The notes under the pieces were generated by a model, which had not been told where the DNA came from, searched no databases, and was given only the letters and a program-made list of their open reading frames with translations. This document shows positions 15,285-24,828 of a DNA stretch of 64,000 bases, piece after piece; positions within the stretch are counted from its first letter, which is position 1, and every line of letters starts with the position of its first letter. The position numbers were made by a program, and so were the translations under genes. Origin of the DNA: JAHQVK01 sp036788295 (GTDB lineage: Bacteria > Myxococcota > Kuafuiibacteriia > Kuafuiibacteriales > Kuafuiibacteriaceae); contig DAIQNR010000015.1 of NCBI GenBank assembly GCA_036788295.1, forward strand, positions 16,700 through 80,699, in the 5' to 3' direction.

Positions 15285-15781
15285 GCGCGGGCCGCAGAGG
15301 CCGGCGGCGTCGCTGCCGCCAGCCTGGGTTCGGCGAGGACCGCGTCCACATCCATGAGGAGGATGAAGCCGTGTTCGGCCCGGGCCAGCCCGGTCAAGTA
15401 TTCCGGCCCGAGCGAGGTTCCGGCCGGAGGCGGGGCCAGGATCTCGTCCGCGCCGAGCGTCAGGACCTCCTCGACCGCGTCTGCGACCGCGCCGAGGATC
15501 ATGCTGTCGGACCCGGGTTGCTGCACTTCTACGATGATCACACAGGTGTCGGCGGTGGCCGGCGTAGCCGAAAACCCGAGCTTCGCGTTCAAGTCCACCA
15601 CCGGGACGACGTGGCCGCGGAGGTTCATGACCCCGCGCATGAACTCGGGGGTCCTTGGGACCCGGGTGATGCTCCGGTCGAGCTCGACGATCTCTCGCAC
15701 CTTCAGGATCTCCACTCCGAAGGTCTCGTCATGGAGCCGAAAGGTCAGGAAAGTCCCGGGGGCGGCGCGGCTGGTGCTCAT
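15281..15781 (-). CDS. cheW: CheW coupling protein
   Basis: 166 residues from ATG 15781. It bridges the chemoreceptor and CheA. The CheW fold is clear: FLTFRLHDETFGVEILKVRE, ITRVPRTPEFMRGVMNLRG and HVVPVVDLNAKLGF, with the receptor-binding Arg in NLRG. An Ala/Pro-rich tail follows (about 150-166). It lies 10 bp after the receptor gene and overlaps cheR by 4 bp. Confidence 0.96.
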   Translation of the reverse strand: MSTSRAAPGTFLTFRLHDETFGVEILKVREIVELDRSITRVPRTPEFMRGVMNLRGHVVPVVDLNAKLGFSATPATADTCVIIVEVQQPGSDSMILGAVADAVEEVLTLGADEILAPPPAGTSLGPEYLTGLARAEHGFILLMDVDAVLAEPRLAAATPPASAARA

Positions 15782-15791
15782 GTCTTCTCCG

Positions 15792-17501
15792 TCACACGCG
15801 ATCGAACCATTGGTCGGCGTCGTCGTCCCGGTTGTCGAGCCGGATCGGCGGCGGCGTCTGGTCGGTGGTGGCTTTTGGCTGTTCGTACGCCTGTTGCGGC
15901 TCTTTCTGCCCGGGCGCCGCCGGTTCTGCCTCGTCGGCGAGCTCGGCCTGGGGGGTGGGTTTCGGCGGCGGCGCCGATTCGTCCACCCGAAAGAAGCTGA
16001 TCGCGCCGAGCAGCGCTTGCGCCTCGCTCGACAGGCTTCCGGACGTGCTCGCCACCTCCCGAGCGCCGACCGCGTTCTGCTGGATGACTTGATCGAGCTG
16101 CTGCACGGCTTGGTTGATCTCGCGGATCCCTTGGTCCTGCTCGCGGCTCGCGGTGCTGATCTCGAGCACGAGCTCGGCGGTGCGCTGGATATCGGGGAGA
16201 ATCTTCGCAAACAGCGCGCCGGCCCGGTTCGCGACCTCGACCGAAGTCTCGGATACATCCGAGATTTCGGCGGCGGAGCGCTGGCTGCGCTCGGCGAGCT
16301 TTCTGACCTCGGCCGCGACCACTGCGAAGCCCTTTCCGTGCTCGCCGGCGCGGGCGGCTTCGATGGCGGCGTTGAGCGCCAACATGTTGGTCTGCCGCGC
16401 GAGATCCTGGATGATCGCGACCTTGCCGGCGATGTCCTGCATCGCGCTCACCGTCTCGGCCAGAGTCTCGCCCCCGGTCTTCGCGTCTTCGGCGGTGCGC
16501 TGCGCGATGCGTTCGGTCTGCTCGGCGTTGTCCGCGTTCTGCCTGACGTTCGAGGCCATCATCTCGACCGAGGCGGAGATCTCTTGCACGTTCGTCGCCT
16601 GCAGCGCGGCTCCGTCGGACATCTGGGCCGCGTTGGCGCTGAGCTGTTCGCTGCCGGCCGCCATCTGGTGGGCGGCGTCGGCCACCCTGGCCACGACCTC
16701 CCGCAGGCGCTCCGCCATCGCCTCCATGCGCCCATGCAGGCTGTCCGGTTGGGCGTGGCGCGCGCTGTCCTTTCGATGGGCGAGGTCGCCCTCGCTCATT
16801 CGCTCCGCCAGCTGCTTCACCACCCGGATCTCACCTCCCAAGTTCCTCATCATCGACCGGGTGATGACGAACGCGACCAGGAAAGCGAGCAGGATGGCCC
16901 CGCCGCCGGCGGCGAGCGCCATGGTGCGGACCTGGGTTCGGGTGGCGGCCACCAGCGAGCGGGCCTCCTCGACCGAGGACGAGGCGGCGGACGTGATGCC
17001 GAGCAGGACCTCGCTCGCGTTCTTCACGAGCAGCTGCGATCGCCCCATCGACAGGGCTTTGGCCCGGGCGTGGTCGTCGGTGGCCTCGACCCACTCCTCG
17101 CCCCGGGACGCGCGGACGAGCTCGGTGATGGTCTCGAGGACGTCGAAGTAGTCCCCGATCGCGGCCCCGTACGTGGCGAGCGCAGCCTGGCCTTCTTCGT
17201 CCTCGGACAGCACCAGCTCGTTGATGGCCTCCACCACCGCGTAGCGGGCGGCGTCCACCGACTCGACCCGCTCGTCCACCGCGGCCGCGATCGGCTCGAG
17301 GATGAGGTCCTTTTGGGCCAGCAGCAGCTCGAGCTGCAGCCGCTCGAGCCTGGACACCCGGGTGGCACGGGCGTTTGCGGCCTCGGAGACCTCGAATGCG
17401 TGTCCGACCTCCTCGAGACCCTCGAGGCAGATGTAGGATGCTGCGCTCGCGGCGGCGACCACCGCCCCAAAGCCGAGCACGAGTTGGAACTTGACCCCCA
17501 T
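15792..17501 (-). CDS. Methyl-accepting chemotaxis protein
   Basis: 569 residues. TM1 spans about 5-25 and TM2 about 193-215. The intervening 165 residues are helical, as in a 4HB-type sensor. A HAMP-like stretch (about 216-268) leads into the signalling coiled coil, with the hairpin tip IEAARAGEHGKGFAVVA at about 380-396, which contacts CheA and CheW. Gln/Glu-rich methylation helices flank it. A 60-residue Pro/Glu/Gln-rich tail ends in QWFDRV, a terminal aromatic-rich peptide that could tether CheR, as the terminal pentapeptide does in enteric receptors; that is inference. The ligand is unknown. It is the only receptor in the operon, so it likely has its own array. Confidence 0.95.
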   Translation of the reverse strand: MGVKFQLVLGFGAVVAAASAASYICLEGLEEVGHAFEVSEAANARATRVSRLERLQLELLLAQKDLILEPIAAAVDERVESVDAARYAVVEAINELVLSEDEEGQAALATYGAAIGDYFDVLETITELVRASRGEEWVEATDDHARAKALSMGRSQLLVKNASEVLLGITSAASSSVEEARSLVAATRTQVRTMALAAGGGAILLAFLVAFVITRSMMRNLGGEIRVVKQLAERMSEGDLAHRKDSARHAQPDSLHGRMEAMAERLREVVARVADAAHQMAAGSEQLSANAAQMSDGAALQATNVQEISASVEMMASNVRQNADNAEQTERIAQRTAEDAKTGGETLAETVSAMQDIAGKVAIIQDLARQTNMLALNAAIEAARAGEHGKGFAVVAAEVRKLAERSQRSAAEISDVSETSVEVANRAGALFAKILPDIQRTAELVLEISTASREQDQGIREINQAVQQLDQVIQQNAVGAREVASTSGSLSSEAQALLGAISFFRVDESAPPPKPTPQAELADEAEPAAPGQKEPQQAYEQPKATTDQTPPPIRLDNRDDDADQWFDRV

Positions 17502-17510
17502 GATGCGACC

Positions 17511-19580
17511 TCATGCGGCCGAACGGCCGCGCTCCTGGTGTTCGAGGGCGGTCGCGAGACCGGCCGGGTCGAGGATGAGCGCCACGTCGCCGTCTCCGAG
17601 GATCGTGGCCCCGGAGATGCCGACGAGCCCGCGATAGGCTCGGCCCAGGCTCTTGATGACCGTCTGCTGCTGCCCGATGACCTCGTCCACCACGAAGCCG
17701 TGTCGTCGGCCCTCCTGGTGGGTGATGATGAGTTTCTGGTGTTCGGCTGGCCCGGCTCGCTCCCCGAACCATGGGCCGAGGTTGAAATAGGGGACGACTT
17801 CGCCTCGGACTTCGAGGATCTCGCATCCGCCGTGGTGCGCCGCGCCGTCGAACTTCTTCCTGCCCGCGGCCGGCAGCGGCACGCACTCCTCGACCTGGCT
17901 CAGTGGCAGGACATAGCGCGAGCCTCCGACCCGGACGAGCAGGCCCTCGATGATGGCCAAGGTCAGCGGCAAGGAGATCTGCACCGTCGTCCCCTCCCCG
18001 AGGCGGGAGCGCACCGAGATCTCCCCCCGCAGCGCCTTCACCGCGCTCTTGACCGCATCCATGCCCACCCCCCGGCCGGACAGCTCGGACAGCTGGTCGG
18101 CGGTGGAGAAGCCCGGGGCGAAGATCAGCTCCTGCAGCTCTTCCTCGGTCAGCTCCGCCTTTTCGTCGATGATCCCCCGCTCGATCGCCTTCTTTCGGAT
18201 CTTCTGGGCGTCGAGCCCTTTGCCGTCGTCGCGAACCTCGATCACCACCGTCGCGTCTCGGTGCCGAGCGCCGAGATACAAAGTCCCGGTTGGGTTCTTT
18301 CCCTGGTCGCGCCGGACATCCGGCGGCTCGAGCCCATGGTCGAGCGCGTTTCGAATGAGATGGACGAGCGGGTCGCCGAGCTTGTCGATGACCGTCTTGT
18401 CGAGCTCGGTCTCCTCGCCTTCGGTCTCGAGGCGGATCTGCTTGTCGAGCTGCTGCGCCACATCCCTCACGAGTCGCTTGTAGCGGGTGAAGGTCGCGCC
18501 AATGGGGAGCATGCGCAGACCCATCGCGCTGTCGCGGAGGCTCGCGCACATGCGCTCGAGGTCCTCGGCTACGGAGCCGAAGTCGGGGTCCCCCGACCGC
18601 TTCGCGAGGTCGGCGAGCCGGGCTTGCGCGATGACGAGCTCGCCTACGAGGTCGACCAGGACGTCGAGCTTGGCGGTCGAGACCTTCACCATGTCCTCCG
18701 CCGGAGCGGCGGCGGCGCGGGCCGCTGGCGGCGCCGCCTTCTTCGGGCTGGGGAGGTCGCCGTGCACCGGCGTATCGGTGAGCACCGCCGCGAGCGCGCC
18801 GATGTCACCCCGAGACAGCGGCTCGACGAGCTCGTCCGAAAGGGCGTCGATCGCGTCGTGCCTGACGTCGGTGCCGAGCGGCTCTACGAGCAGTTCCGCG
18901 CGATCGGAGAGGAAAAACAGCGCCTCCTCGATCGCGTCTCGGTCGTGCTCGCCGATGAACAGCGCCCGCCAGGACAGATGGAGGTGGCCCGGCTCGAGCT
19001 CGGCGAGCGGCGGGGCAGGCAGCGCGGCGCCGGTGATGAGCAGGCCGCCGAGACGCTCGAGCCCGCGCAGGGTGTCGAGCGGATCGAGCCCGTCCTCGAG
19101 CAGGTCTGGCTCCGGGGTGAGGCGGATGAGCCACCCCTTCGAGCCCCAGATCTCCCCGGTCGGGACCGGTTTCGGGGCGGGCTCGCCGCTCTTCGCCCGA
19201 TTCTTCTTCGGGCCGCCCCCGCGAAGCCGCCCGAGCAGTTGGTCGGACGCCTCGGCCAGGGCCGGTCCGGCTTCCGGTCCGGCGGCGACGAGCTGCCCCA
19301 GGTGGTCGAGCGACTCCAGGGTCAAGGTCAGGAGGGCTGGGTCGAGCGGCCGCTGTCCGGAGCGGACTTCGTCAAACGCTGACTCGAGCCGGTGGGTGAA
19401 CCGCTCGACCTCGGAGAAGCCGGCCATCGCCCCCGAGCCCTTCAGCGTGTGAAGGGCCCGAAATGCGCCGTCGATGAGCTCGCCGTTCGTTGGGTCCTCG
19501 TCGAGCCCGAGCAGGGCCTGCTCGAGCGCCTCGAGGACATCCTTGGCCTCCGTGACATAGGCTTGCTGCAGGGCGTCCAT
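17511..19580 (-). CDS. cheA: Chemotaxis histidine kinase CheA
   Basis: 689 residues from ATG 19580, which overlaps the upstream stop (TGATG) behind GAGGAGG. P1 (1-115) carries the phospho-acceptor His44 in ALHTLKGSG. Residues about 143-265 form a P2-like region (GWLIRLTPEPDLLEDGLDPL). P3 dimerisation runs about 297-370. The P4 ATPase has an N-box HLIRNALDHGLE (about 407-418), a G1 box VRDDGKGLD and a G2 box GRGVGMDAV. The P5 CheW-like domain occupies about 540-689. It autophosphorylates and passes phosphate to CheB here; no CheY is encoded in the operon, so its main output partner must be elsewhere. Confidence 0.97.
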   Translation of the reverse strand: MDALQQAYVTEAKDVLEALEQALLGLDEDPTNGELIDGAFRALHTLKGSGAMAGFSEVERFTHRLESAFDEVRSGQRPLDPALLTLTLESLDHLGQLVAAGPEAGPALAEASDQLLGRLRGGGPKKNRAKSGEPAPKPVPTGEIWGSKGWLIRLTPEPDLLEDGLDPLDTLRGLERLGGLLITGAALPAPPLAELEPGHLHLSWRALFIGEHDRDAIEEALFFLSDRAELLVEPLGTDVRHDAIDALSDELVEPLSRGDIGALAAVLTDTPVHGDLPSPKKAAPPAARAAAAPAEDMVKVSTAKLDVLVDLVGELVIAQARLADLAKRSGDPDFGSVAEDLERMCASLRDSAMGLRMLPIGATFTRYKRLVRDVAQQLDKQIRLETEGEETELDKTVIDKLGDPLVHLIRNALDHGLEPPDVRRDQGKNPTGTLYLGARHRDATVVIEVRDDGKGLDAQKIRKKAIERGIIDEKAELTEEELQELIFAPGFSTADQLSELSGRGVGMDAVKSAVKALRGEISVRSRLGEGTTVQISLPLTLAIIEGLLVRVGGSRYVLPLSQVEECVPLPAAGRKKFDGAAHHGGCEILEVRGEVVPYFNLGPWFGERAGPAEHQKLIITHQEGRRHGFVVDEVIGQQQTVIKSLGRAYRGLVGISGATILGDGDVALILDPAGLATALEHQERGRSAA

Positions 19581-19930
19581 CACGCCTCCTCGTCGAAGAA
19601 GAAGAATTGAACCCGCTCACCGCTTTGGACCCAAGGTGCCTCGAGCAGCGACGCAAACCCGGATCGCTTCAACAGCTGCTCGAAGGCGAAGCCGTGGCGC
19701 TCGACGACGAACGATTGTCGTTCGGCGGCGGCGGTCGCTTCGGCGCTGAGCAGAAGTTGAAGGAGGGAGAGGTCGGCCTCGGTCAGCTCCCCGAGATCCA
19801 CGGCGACCGGATGTCCAGAACCGAACGCTTCGAGCAGGCGCTCCTTGGTCTCGGACGCCGACGATACCGACGCCCGGCCCGCGATGTGGACGACGGCCTG
19901 GTCCTCTCGAATCTGCAGCGTGGTGGCCAC
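19580..19930 (-). CDS. STAS-domain protein, first gene of the chemosensory operon
   Basis: 116 residues from GTG 19930. The STAS fold is suggested by AVVHIAGRASVSSASETKE, VAVDLGELTEADLSLLQLLL and FAFEQLLKRSGF. The segment EADLSLLQLL aligns with the DSSGLxxLL motif of anti-anti-sigma factors, with Ser55 at the potential phosphorylation position. Proteins of this type are found at the head of some non-flagellar chemosensory clusters, where they may act as phosphorylatable switch partners. It is translationally coupled to cheA (1-bp overlap). Confidence 0.85.
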   Translation of the reverse strand: MATTLQIREDQAVVHIAGRASVSSASETKERLLEAFGSGHPVAVDLGELTEADLSLLQLLLSAEATAAAERQSFVVERHGFAFEQLLKRSGFASLLEAPWVQSGERVQFFFFDEEA

Positions 19931-20035
19931 GCAGTCCGAATCGTGAGCCCGGAGGAGAACTGGACCGGGGACCGGGTCTGCCCCGGTGCGACATCGACGG
20001 GCCGCCCCAAGCTGAGACGGTCCGAGCGAGAAAGC

Positions 20036-21007
20036 TCAGATTCGGGGCCGTGCGCTCGAGCGTCGCCGGCCAAGGGCCCACAACAGCAATGAAGCCCCCA
20101 ACGGAGCCCCGCCGGCCGGCGCGGAGCGGCAGCCCCCGACCGCGGGTTCGTCAGCGGGGATCCAGGGCTGCTCCGGGTCCGGATCGGCAGCAGCGGCGGC
20201 GAATTCGGCTCCGCAACCCGGACCGACCCGGAGCGCGCCGGTCGTCGGGAAGCGATGGGTTCGGCCCCTGGCGTCGGTCAGCCGGAAGATGAGGTCGGAG
20301 CAGCGATCCGGGGCCGGTGCCGTGCCCGTCCACATCCGGTGTCCGGGGTTTCCCACCTCGGGAGCGAGCGGAACGATGGTCCCGCCGATCACCGCCTCGA
20401 CCTTCGTCGCTGCCCGGCCGCCCGGGTCATGGGCGTGGGCGGCGAGCCGCAGGTTGGCACCGTCCGGAAACGGGGCTGCCCCGACCAGCGCGGGGACGGC
20501 GAGGTTTCGCCTGGTCCCGAAGTTCTGGACCCACCGCGGCCCGGCCGAGACCCCGGTGCCGAGCGCGTTCCAGCCCGGGTGGAGGAGGTTGGCGCGGTGC
20601 CCGTCGCTGTTCATCCACGCCTCGAGCACCCGGAACTCGTCCGCCTGCCGAATGGCGATGTTCTCGCCCACCGGACCGGAGAAGAACCGCTCGAGCCGGT
20701 CTTGAAACGACGTGCCGTCGCAGCTGGCGTGGGTGAAGCAGCCCGCGTTCGCCATGTCGTCGGCGTGAAACCGCGCCGCCGCAAACAGGTCGGCGTCGAG
20801 CGCGACCGGGGGCTGGGGCTCGGGGCCTGCGAGCGAAAGGTCCCACCCAGGGAACTGGTGCGGCGCGGCCCGAACCTGGTTGGTCAGCAGGTGCAGGCGC
20901 CGCTCCTGCATGCTGGGCCGGCCCTCGGCGTCGGACTCGCCGTAGGCGAGAGCCGATCCGGGCAGCAGCGATGCACACGCCGCCATCCATCGAAGCGAAG
21001 CTCCCAT
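20036..21007 (-). CDS. Secreted CAP-domain (SCP/PR-1-like) protein with MYXO-CTERM-like tail
   Basis: 323 residues from ATG 21007, with signal MGASLRWMAACASLLPGSALA. The CAP domain (about 30-170) shows RFHADDMANAGCFTH, GENIA and WMNSDGHRANLLHPGWNALG, which carry the conserved His/Glu cavity residues. A beta-rich domain follows (about 180-285). The C-terminus has GGC, a hydrophobic helix (PLGASLLLWAL) and GRRRSSARPR, the three-part MYXO-CTERM sorting signal, normally cleaved at the Cys after export. It is probably anchored at the cell surface; the activity of CAP proteins in bacteria is mostly unknown. A TAGCCT element lies 7 nt before the ATG. Confidence 0.9.
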   Translation of the reverse strand: MGASLRWMAACASLLPGSALAYGESDAEGRPSMQERRLHLLTNQVRAAPHQFPGWDLSLAGPEPQPPVALDADLFAAARFHADDMANAGCFTHASCDGTSFQDRLERFFSGPVGENIAIRQADEFRVLEAWMNSDGHRANLLHPGWNALGTGVSAGPRWVQNFGTRRNLAVPALVGAAPFPDGANLRLAAHAHDPGGRAATKVEAVIGGTIVPLAPEVGNPGHRMWTGTAPAPDRCSDLIFRLTDARGRTHRFPTTGALRVGPGCGAEFAAAAADPDPEQPWIPADEPAVGGCRSAPAGGAPLGASLLLWALGRRRSSARPRI

Positions 21008-21014
21008 CGGGGTC

Positions 21015-21020
21015 AGGCTA
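21015..21020 (-). promoter_or_regulatory. Putative -10 element of a leaderless transcript (CAP gene)
   Basis: TAGCCT on the minus strand, 7 nt before ATG 21007, within TATAGCCT. It is one of several TANNNT boxes at this spacing in the window. No convincing -35 was found. Confidence 0.4.
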
Positions 21021-21057
21021 TACCATCCGACCGGCGGTCCGGGCGGGACAAAGGCGG

Positions 21058-24000
21058 TCACACCGCCCGCAGCTCGGTGCGCTCGGAGGCGGCCACGTCG
21101 ACGGGCACGATCTTCGAGATCCCGGGGGTCTCCATCGTGACCCCGTACAGCCGGTCGGGAAGCTCCATGGTGCGCTTGTTGTGGGTGATGAGCACGAACT
21201 GCGAGATCGGCGACATCTCTCTCAGCATCTCGTTGTAGCGGCCGACGTTGGCCTCGTCGAGCGGAGCGTCGACCTCATCGAGCAGGCAGAACGGGGTCGG
21301 CTTGATGAGGAAGATGCCGAAGATGAGGGAGACCGCGGTCAGCGCCTTCTCCCCGCCCGACAGCAGGTTGACGCTCTGGAGCTTCTTGCCCGGCGGCTGG
21401 GCCATGATCTCGATGCCCGACTCGAGCGGGTTTTTCTCGTCCATCATCACGAGCGCGCACCGGCCGCCGGAGAAGAGCTTCGGAAACACTTGCTGGAACT
21501 TCTCGTTCACCAGGCGGAACGCTTCGACGTAGCGATCCCGGCTCGTGGTGTTGATCTTTCGGATGGCGGCGCGCAGGGCGTCGAGCGCCTGCTCCAGGTC
21601 TTGCTTCTGGGAGGAGAGGTGGTCGTGCCTCGCCCGGACCACCTCGAACTCTTCGAGCGCGGTGAGGTTTATCGCTCCGAACTCTGCGAGCTGCTTTTCG
21701 AGCTTCTTGGCCCGCCGTCGCTCGGCGTCGGTGGGAGGAGGCGAGAGGTGGTGGTCCACCAGGATTTCGGTGAGCTCGAGCCGGTGCCGTTCTCGAACCT
21801 GGGCCTCGAGGCTCTCGCAACCGAGCTCGAGCTCGCGCCGCTTCAGCTCCGCCTTGTTGAGCCGGGCCTTCACCCGCTCGAGCGCGTCTCGCCTGGTTCG
21901 GGCGTCCGACTCGCGGCCCCCGAGACCGCCTTTGTCTCGCTCGAGATCGGCCCGCTGGGCCTCCACCCGCGCCGTCGCTTCGGCCACCTCGACCTCGAGC
22001 TGCCCGATCGCGGCCCGCTCGCTGGTCAGGCGCTCGGCGAGGCTCGTCCGCTCCGCTTCGCTCTTGTCGAGCACCGAGAGCAGCCGCTCGAGCCGCCGGT
22101 CGATCTCCTCGAGGCGGCTCGTCACCCTGGCCAAACCCCGGCGGGATCCGTCCTGTCGCTCCTTGCGGGCGGCGACGCCCACCTTGAGGTGGGTGATCGC
22201 CTCGGAGAGCTCGCGGGCCTGCTGCTCGAGCGCCTCCAGGGCATCGGCGGCGTCGGCCACCCGGTGCTCGGCGTCGGCGTGGGCCAGCTCGATGCTCCGG
22301 ATCGCCTCTTCCGTCGCGGTGGCCTCGGCGCGAAGGGCCTCGAGGTCGGCGGCGAGCCGCTCGGCGTCCGCTTCGCTGCGCTCCGCCGACGAGACCTCCT
22401 GCTGCGCCCGGTCCCGAAGCCCGGCGATGTCCCGCTCGAAGCTCACGATGGACAAGGCTCCAGCCTGGCCTTCGGCCGACATCGACTTCACGCGGGCGGC
22501 GAGACGCTCGATCTGCGCCCGAACGTCGCGCTTTTTGGCCTCCGCTTCTGCGATCCGGGCCTCGAGGCCTCGGACTTCGGTCTGAAGGGCCTCGATCTCC
22601 CGTTTTTGGGCGAGCAGTCCGGCCGAAACCCCGGCCGAGGAGCCGCCGGTGAACAACCCCATCGGATCGAGCACCTCCCCGGCGAGGGTGACGAGCGTCT
22701 TTCGGTGGCCGTTGTGAAGCCAGAGCGCGTGGGCCTTCTCTAGGTCCTCGACGACGACCACGTCGCCGAGCAGCGCCTCCGCCACCGGCTCGAAGCCGGG
22801 CCGGGCCCTCACGAGGTCCACCATCTTTCCGCAGACCCGAGGGTCGTCGAGGTCGGGCCAGTCGCCGTCCTCCTCCTCGATCCATCGCGGCATCGGCGCG
22901 TCGATCGCAGAGAGCGCCGGCCGCTCCGTGGCCATCGCCGGGACCGGGAGCGGGAACTCCGAAGCGCTGAGCTCGCCCCCGACCTCGGTGGGGATCTCCT
23001 TTGGGACCCCCCGGGGGGGTGCGGTGGAGACCGCGTCCCGAGCCTCGAGCCGGGGCGCCCACGGGGCGTGATCGAGGCGGAGGTCGAGCGGCACGAAGGT
23101 CGAGCGCCCGTGACCGCCGTCGCGAAGAAAGCGGACCGCGTCGAAGCCGTCCTGCTGCTCGGTCACCACCACCGACATCAGCCGCTCGCCGAGCACGGCC
23201 TCCACCGCCGTTTCGAACTTCGGGTCGGCGGCGAGGACGTCGGCGACGAGCCCGCGCAGGCCGGGCTGCTCGTGCTGCATCACCGCTCGGACCGCGTCGG
23301 AGCAGCCCTCGTAGTTGGCGCGGATCTGCTCGAGGGAGCGAAGACGGGACCGCCGGTCGGAGAGGCGCTCCCGGTGCCGGCCGATCTCGGCCTCCACCTC
23401 TTCTCCGTGGGTTCGCAGCTCGCCGAGCCGCCGCTCTTCGTGGCCGAGCTCCTCCTCGAGCGCGAGCTTCATCTGCCTGCGCTCCGATAGATCTCGCTCG
23501 AGCTTTCCCACCCTCTTTCGAGTCTCTTCGGCCCGGGTTCGAGCCGAACCTCCATCCTGGCGGGCCGCGGCCGCCCGACCCTCGAGGTCGTCGGCTCGGC
23601 GGGCGAGGCTCTCGATGGCGCTCCTTCGGCGGGCGAGCGCAGTGAGGCCCTCGACGAGCGACTGCTTCTCCCGCTCGAGCCCGGCGCGTGCCTCGGTGAT
23701 GCGTTCGCCGAGCGCGTCGAGCGCGATCTCCCTGACTTCGAGCTGCCGCCCCTCCTCGCCGGCGTCCTCGACCAGCGAAGACACCGCCGCCTCGAGCTCG
23801 GCGCGCTCGGTCCGGGCGCTCGCCTGCTCTTCGAGCAGCGCCGCCCGCTCGGCCGAGGCCTCGACCATGCGCTCCTCGAGCTTCGCGTCCTCGCGGACCA
23901 GGAACTCGGCGCTCTGCCTGGCCCGGTCGAGGGCGCGGGACAGCTCGTTGAGGGAGGACTCCTCGGCCCGCACCGCCTCGTCCTTGGCGGCGAGCGAGGC

Positions 24001-24828
24001 CCGCTCGTCGATGAGCGCCGCCTCCTCCTCCTCGACCGCCGCTCGTTCGGCTTCGACCGCGGAGAACAGCTCGTCGTGGCGGCTTCGCTCGAAGCGGAGC
24101 AGCGCCTCGAGCTCGAGGTAGCGGTGGGCTGCGGCGTGCAGGTCGAGCCCCTTCAGCTCCGCCCGCATCGCCTTGTAGCGCTCGGATCTCTCCGCCTGCT
24201 TCTCGAGCGTGGCCCGGCGGGCCGACAGCTCCGAGACCAGGTCCCGCACCCTCAGCAGGTTCTGCTCGGTGGCGGCGATGCGCCGCTCCGCCTGCTTTCG
24301 CCGGGCCTTGTAGCGGCTGACGCCGGCCGCGTCCTCGATGAGCGCCCGCCGCTCCTCCGGCCGCGCGGTCACGATGAGGCCGATTCGACCCTGCTCGATG
24401 ATCGCGTAGGCGTTCTTGCCGATACCTGTCCCCATGAACAGGTCCAGGATGTCGCGGAGGCGGCAGCCGACCCCGTTGATCGCGTACTCGGAGGTGCCGT
24501 CCCGGTAGAGGCGGCGGGTGACGCCGATCTCCTCGTAGCGGCTGTACTCGGGCGGGACGAGCAGCCCGTCGTTCTTGAACGCGATCGTCACCTCCGCCAT
24601 CCCGGCCGGGCCCCGCGCTTCGCACCCGGCGAAGATCACGTCCTGCATGCCGAGACCGCGCAGGTGCTTGGCGGACTGCTCGCCCATCACCCAGCGAATC
24701 GCGTCCACGATGTTGGATTTGCCGCAGCCGTTCGGGCCGACCACGCCGGTGATGCCGTCGCCGAACTTCAGGACCGTTCGGTCGGCGAAGCTCTTGAACC
24801 CCTGGATTTCGAGCCGCCGGATCTTCAT
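21058..24828 (-). CDS. smc: Chromosome segregation protein SMC
   Basis: 1256 residues from ATG 24828. It starts MKIRRLEIQGFKSFADRT, with Walker A GPNGCGKS at 31-38. Two long coiled coils flank a hinge (about 520-690) that carries GLRGLVADVLAADPKFETAVE. The C-terminal head has the ABC signature LLSGGEKALTA near 1155 and Walker B FCLLDEVDAPLDE near 1180. It forms the dimeric ATPase ring that compacts and resolves chromosomes with ScpA and ScpB, which are not in this window. The hinge has a Pro/Glu-rich insert of roughly 75 residues (about 580-655), longer than in typical bacterial SMC. The next upstream gene is over 590 bp away across the repeat and gap. Confidence 0.97.
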   Translation of the reverse strand: MKIRRLEIQGFKSFADRTVLKFGDGITGVVGPNGCGKSNIVDAIRWVMGEQSAKHLRGLGMQDVIFAGCEARGPAGMAEVTIAFKNDGLLVPPEYSRYEEIGVTRRLYRDGTSEYAINGVGCRLRDILDLFMGTGIGKNAYAIIEQGRIGLIVTARPEERRALIEDAAGVSRYKARRKQAERRIAATEQNLLRVRDLVSELSARRATLEKQAERSERYKAMRAELKGLDLHAAAHRYLELEALLRFERSRHDELFSAVEAERAAVEEEEAALIDERASLAAKDEAVRAEESSLNELSRALDRARQSAEFLVREDAKLEERMVEASAERAALLEEQASARTERAELEAAVSSLVEDAGEEGRQLEVREIALDALGERITEARAGLEREKQSLVEGLTALARRRSAIESLARRADDLEGRAAAARQDGGSARTRAEETRKRVGKLERDLSERRQMKLALEEELGHEERRLGELRTHGEEVEAEIGRHRERLSDRRSRLRSLEQIRANYEGCSDAVRAVMQHEQPGLRGLVADVLAADPKFETAVEAVLGERLMSVVVTEQQDGFDAVRFLRDGGHGRSTFVPLDLRLDHAPWAPRLEARDAVSTAPPRGVPKEIPTEVGGELSASEFPLPVPAMATERPALSAIDAPMPRWIEEEDGDWPDLDDPRVCGKMVDLVRARPGFEPVAEALLGDVVVVEDLEKAHALWLHNGHRKTLVTLAGEVLDPMGLFTGGSSAGVSAGLLAQKREIEALQTEVRGLEARIAEAEAKKRDVRAQIERLAARVKSMSAEGQAGALSIVSFERDIAGLRDRAQQEVSSAERSEADAERLAADLEALRAEATATEEAIRSIELAHADAEHRVADAADALEALEQQARELSEAITHLKVGVAARKERQDGSRRGLARVTSRLEEIDRRLERLLSVLDKSEAERTSLAERLTSERAAIGQLEVEVAEATARVEAQRADLERDKGGLGGRESDARTRRDALERVKARLNKAELKRRELELGCESLEAQVRERHRLELTEILVDHHLSPPPTDAERRRAKKLEKQLAEFGAINLTALEEFEVVRARHDHLSSQKQDLEQALDALRAAIRKINTTSRDRYVEAFRLVNEKFQQVFPKLFSGGRCALVMMDEKNPLESGIEIMAQPPGKKLQSVNLLSGGEKALTAVSLIFGIFLIKPTPFCLLDEVDAPLDEANVGRYNEMLREMSPISQFVLITHNKRTMELPDRLYGVTMETPGISKIVPVDVAASERTELRAV

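Noticed and set aside
15030..19382. A 1450-residue open frame on the plus strand opposite cheA, mcp, cheW and cheR
   Set aside because: It is the antisense shadow of well-identified genes; high GC removes stop codons. Its sequence has no known motif and is rich in Arg, Gly and Asp as expected for a shadow.
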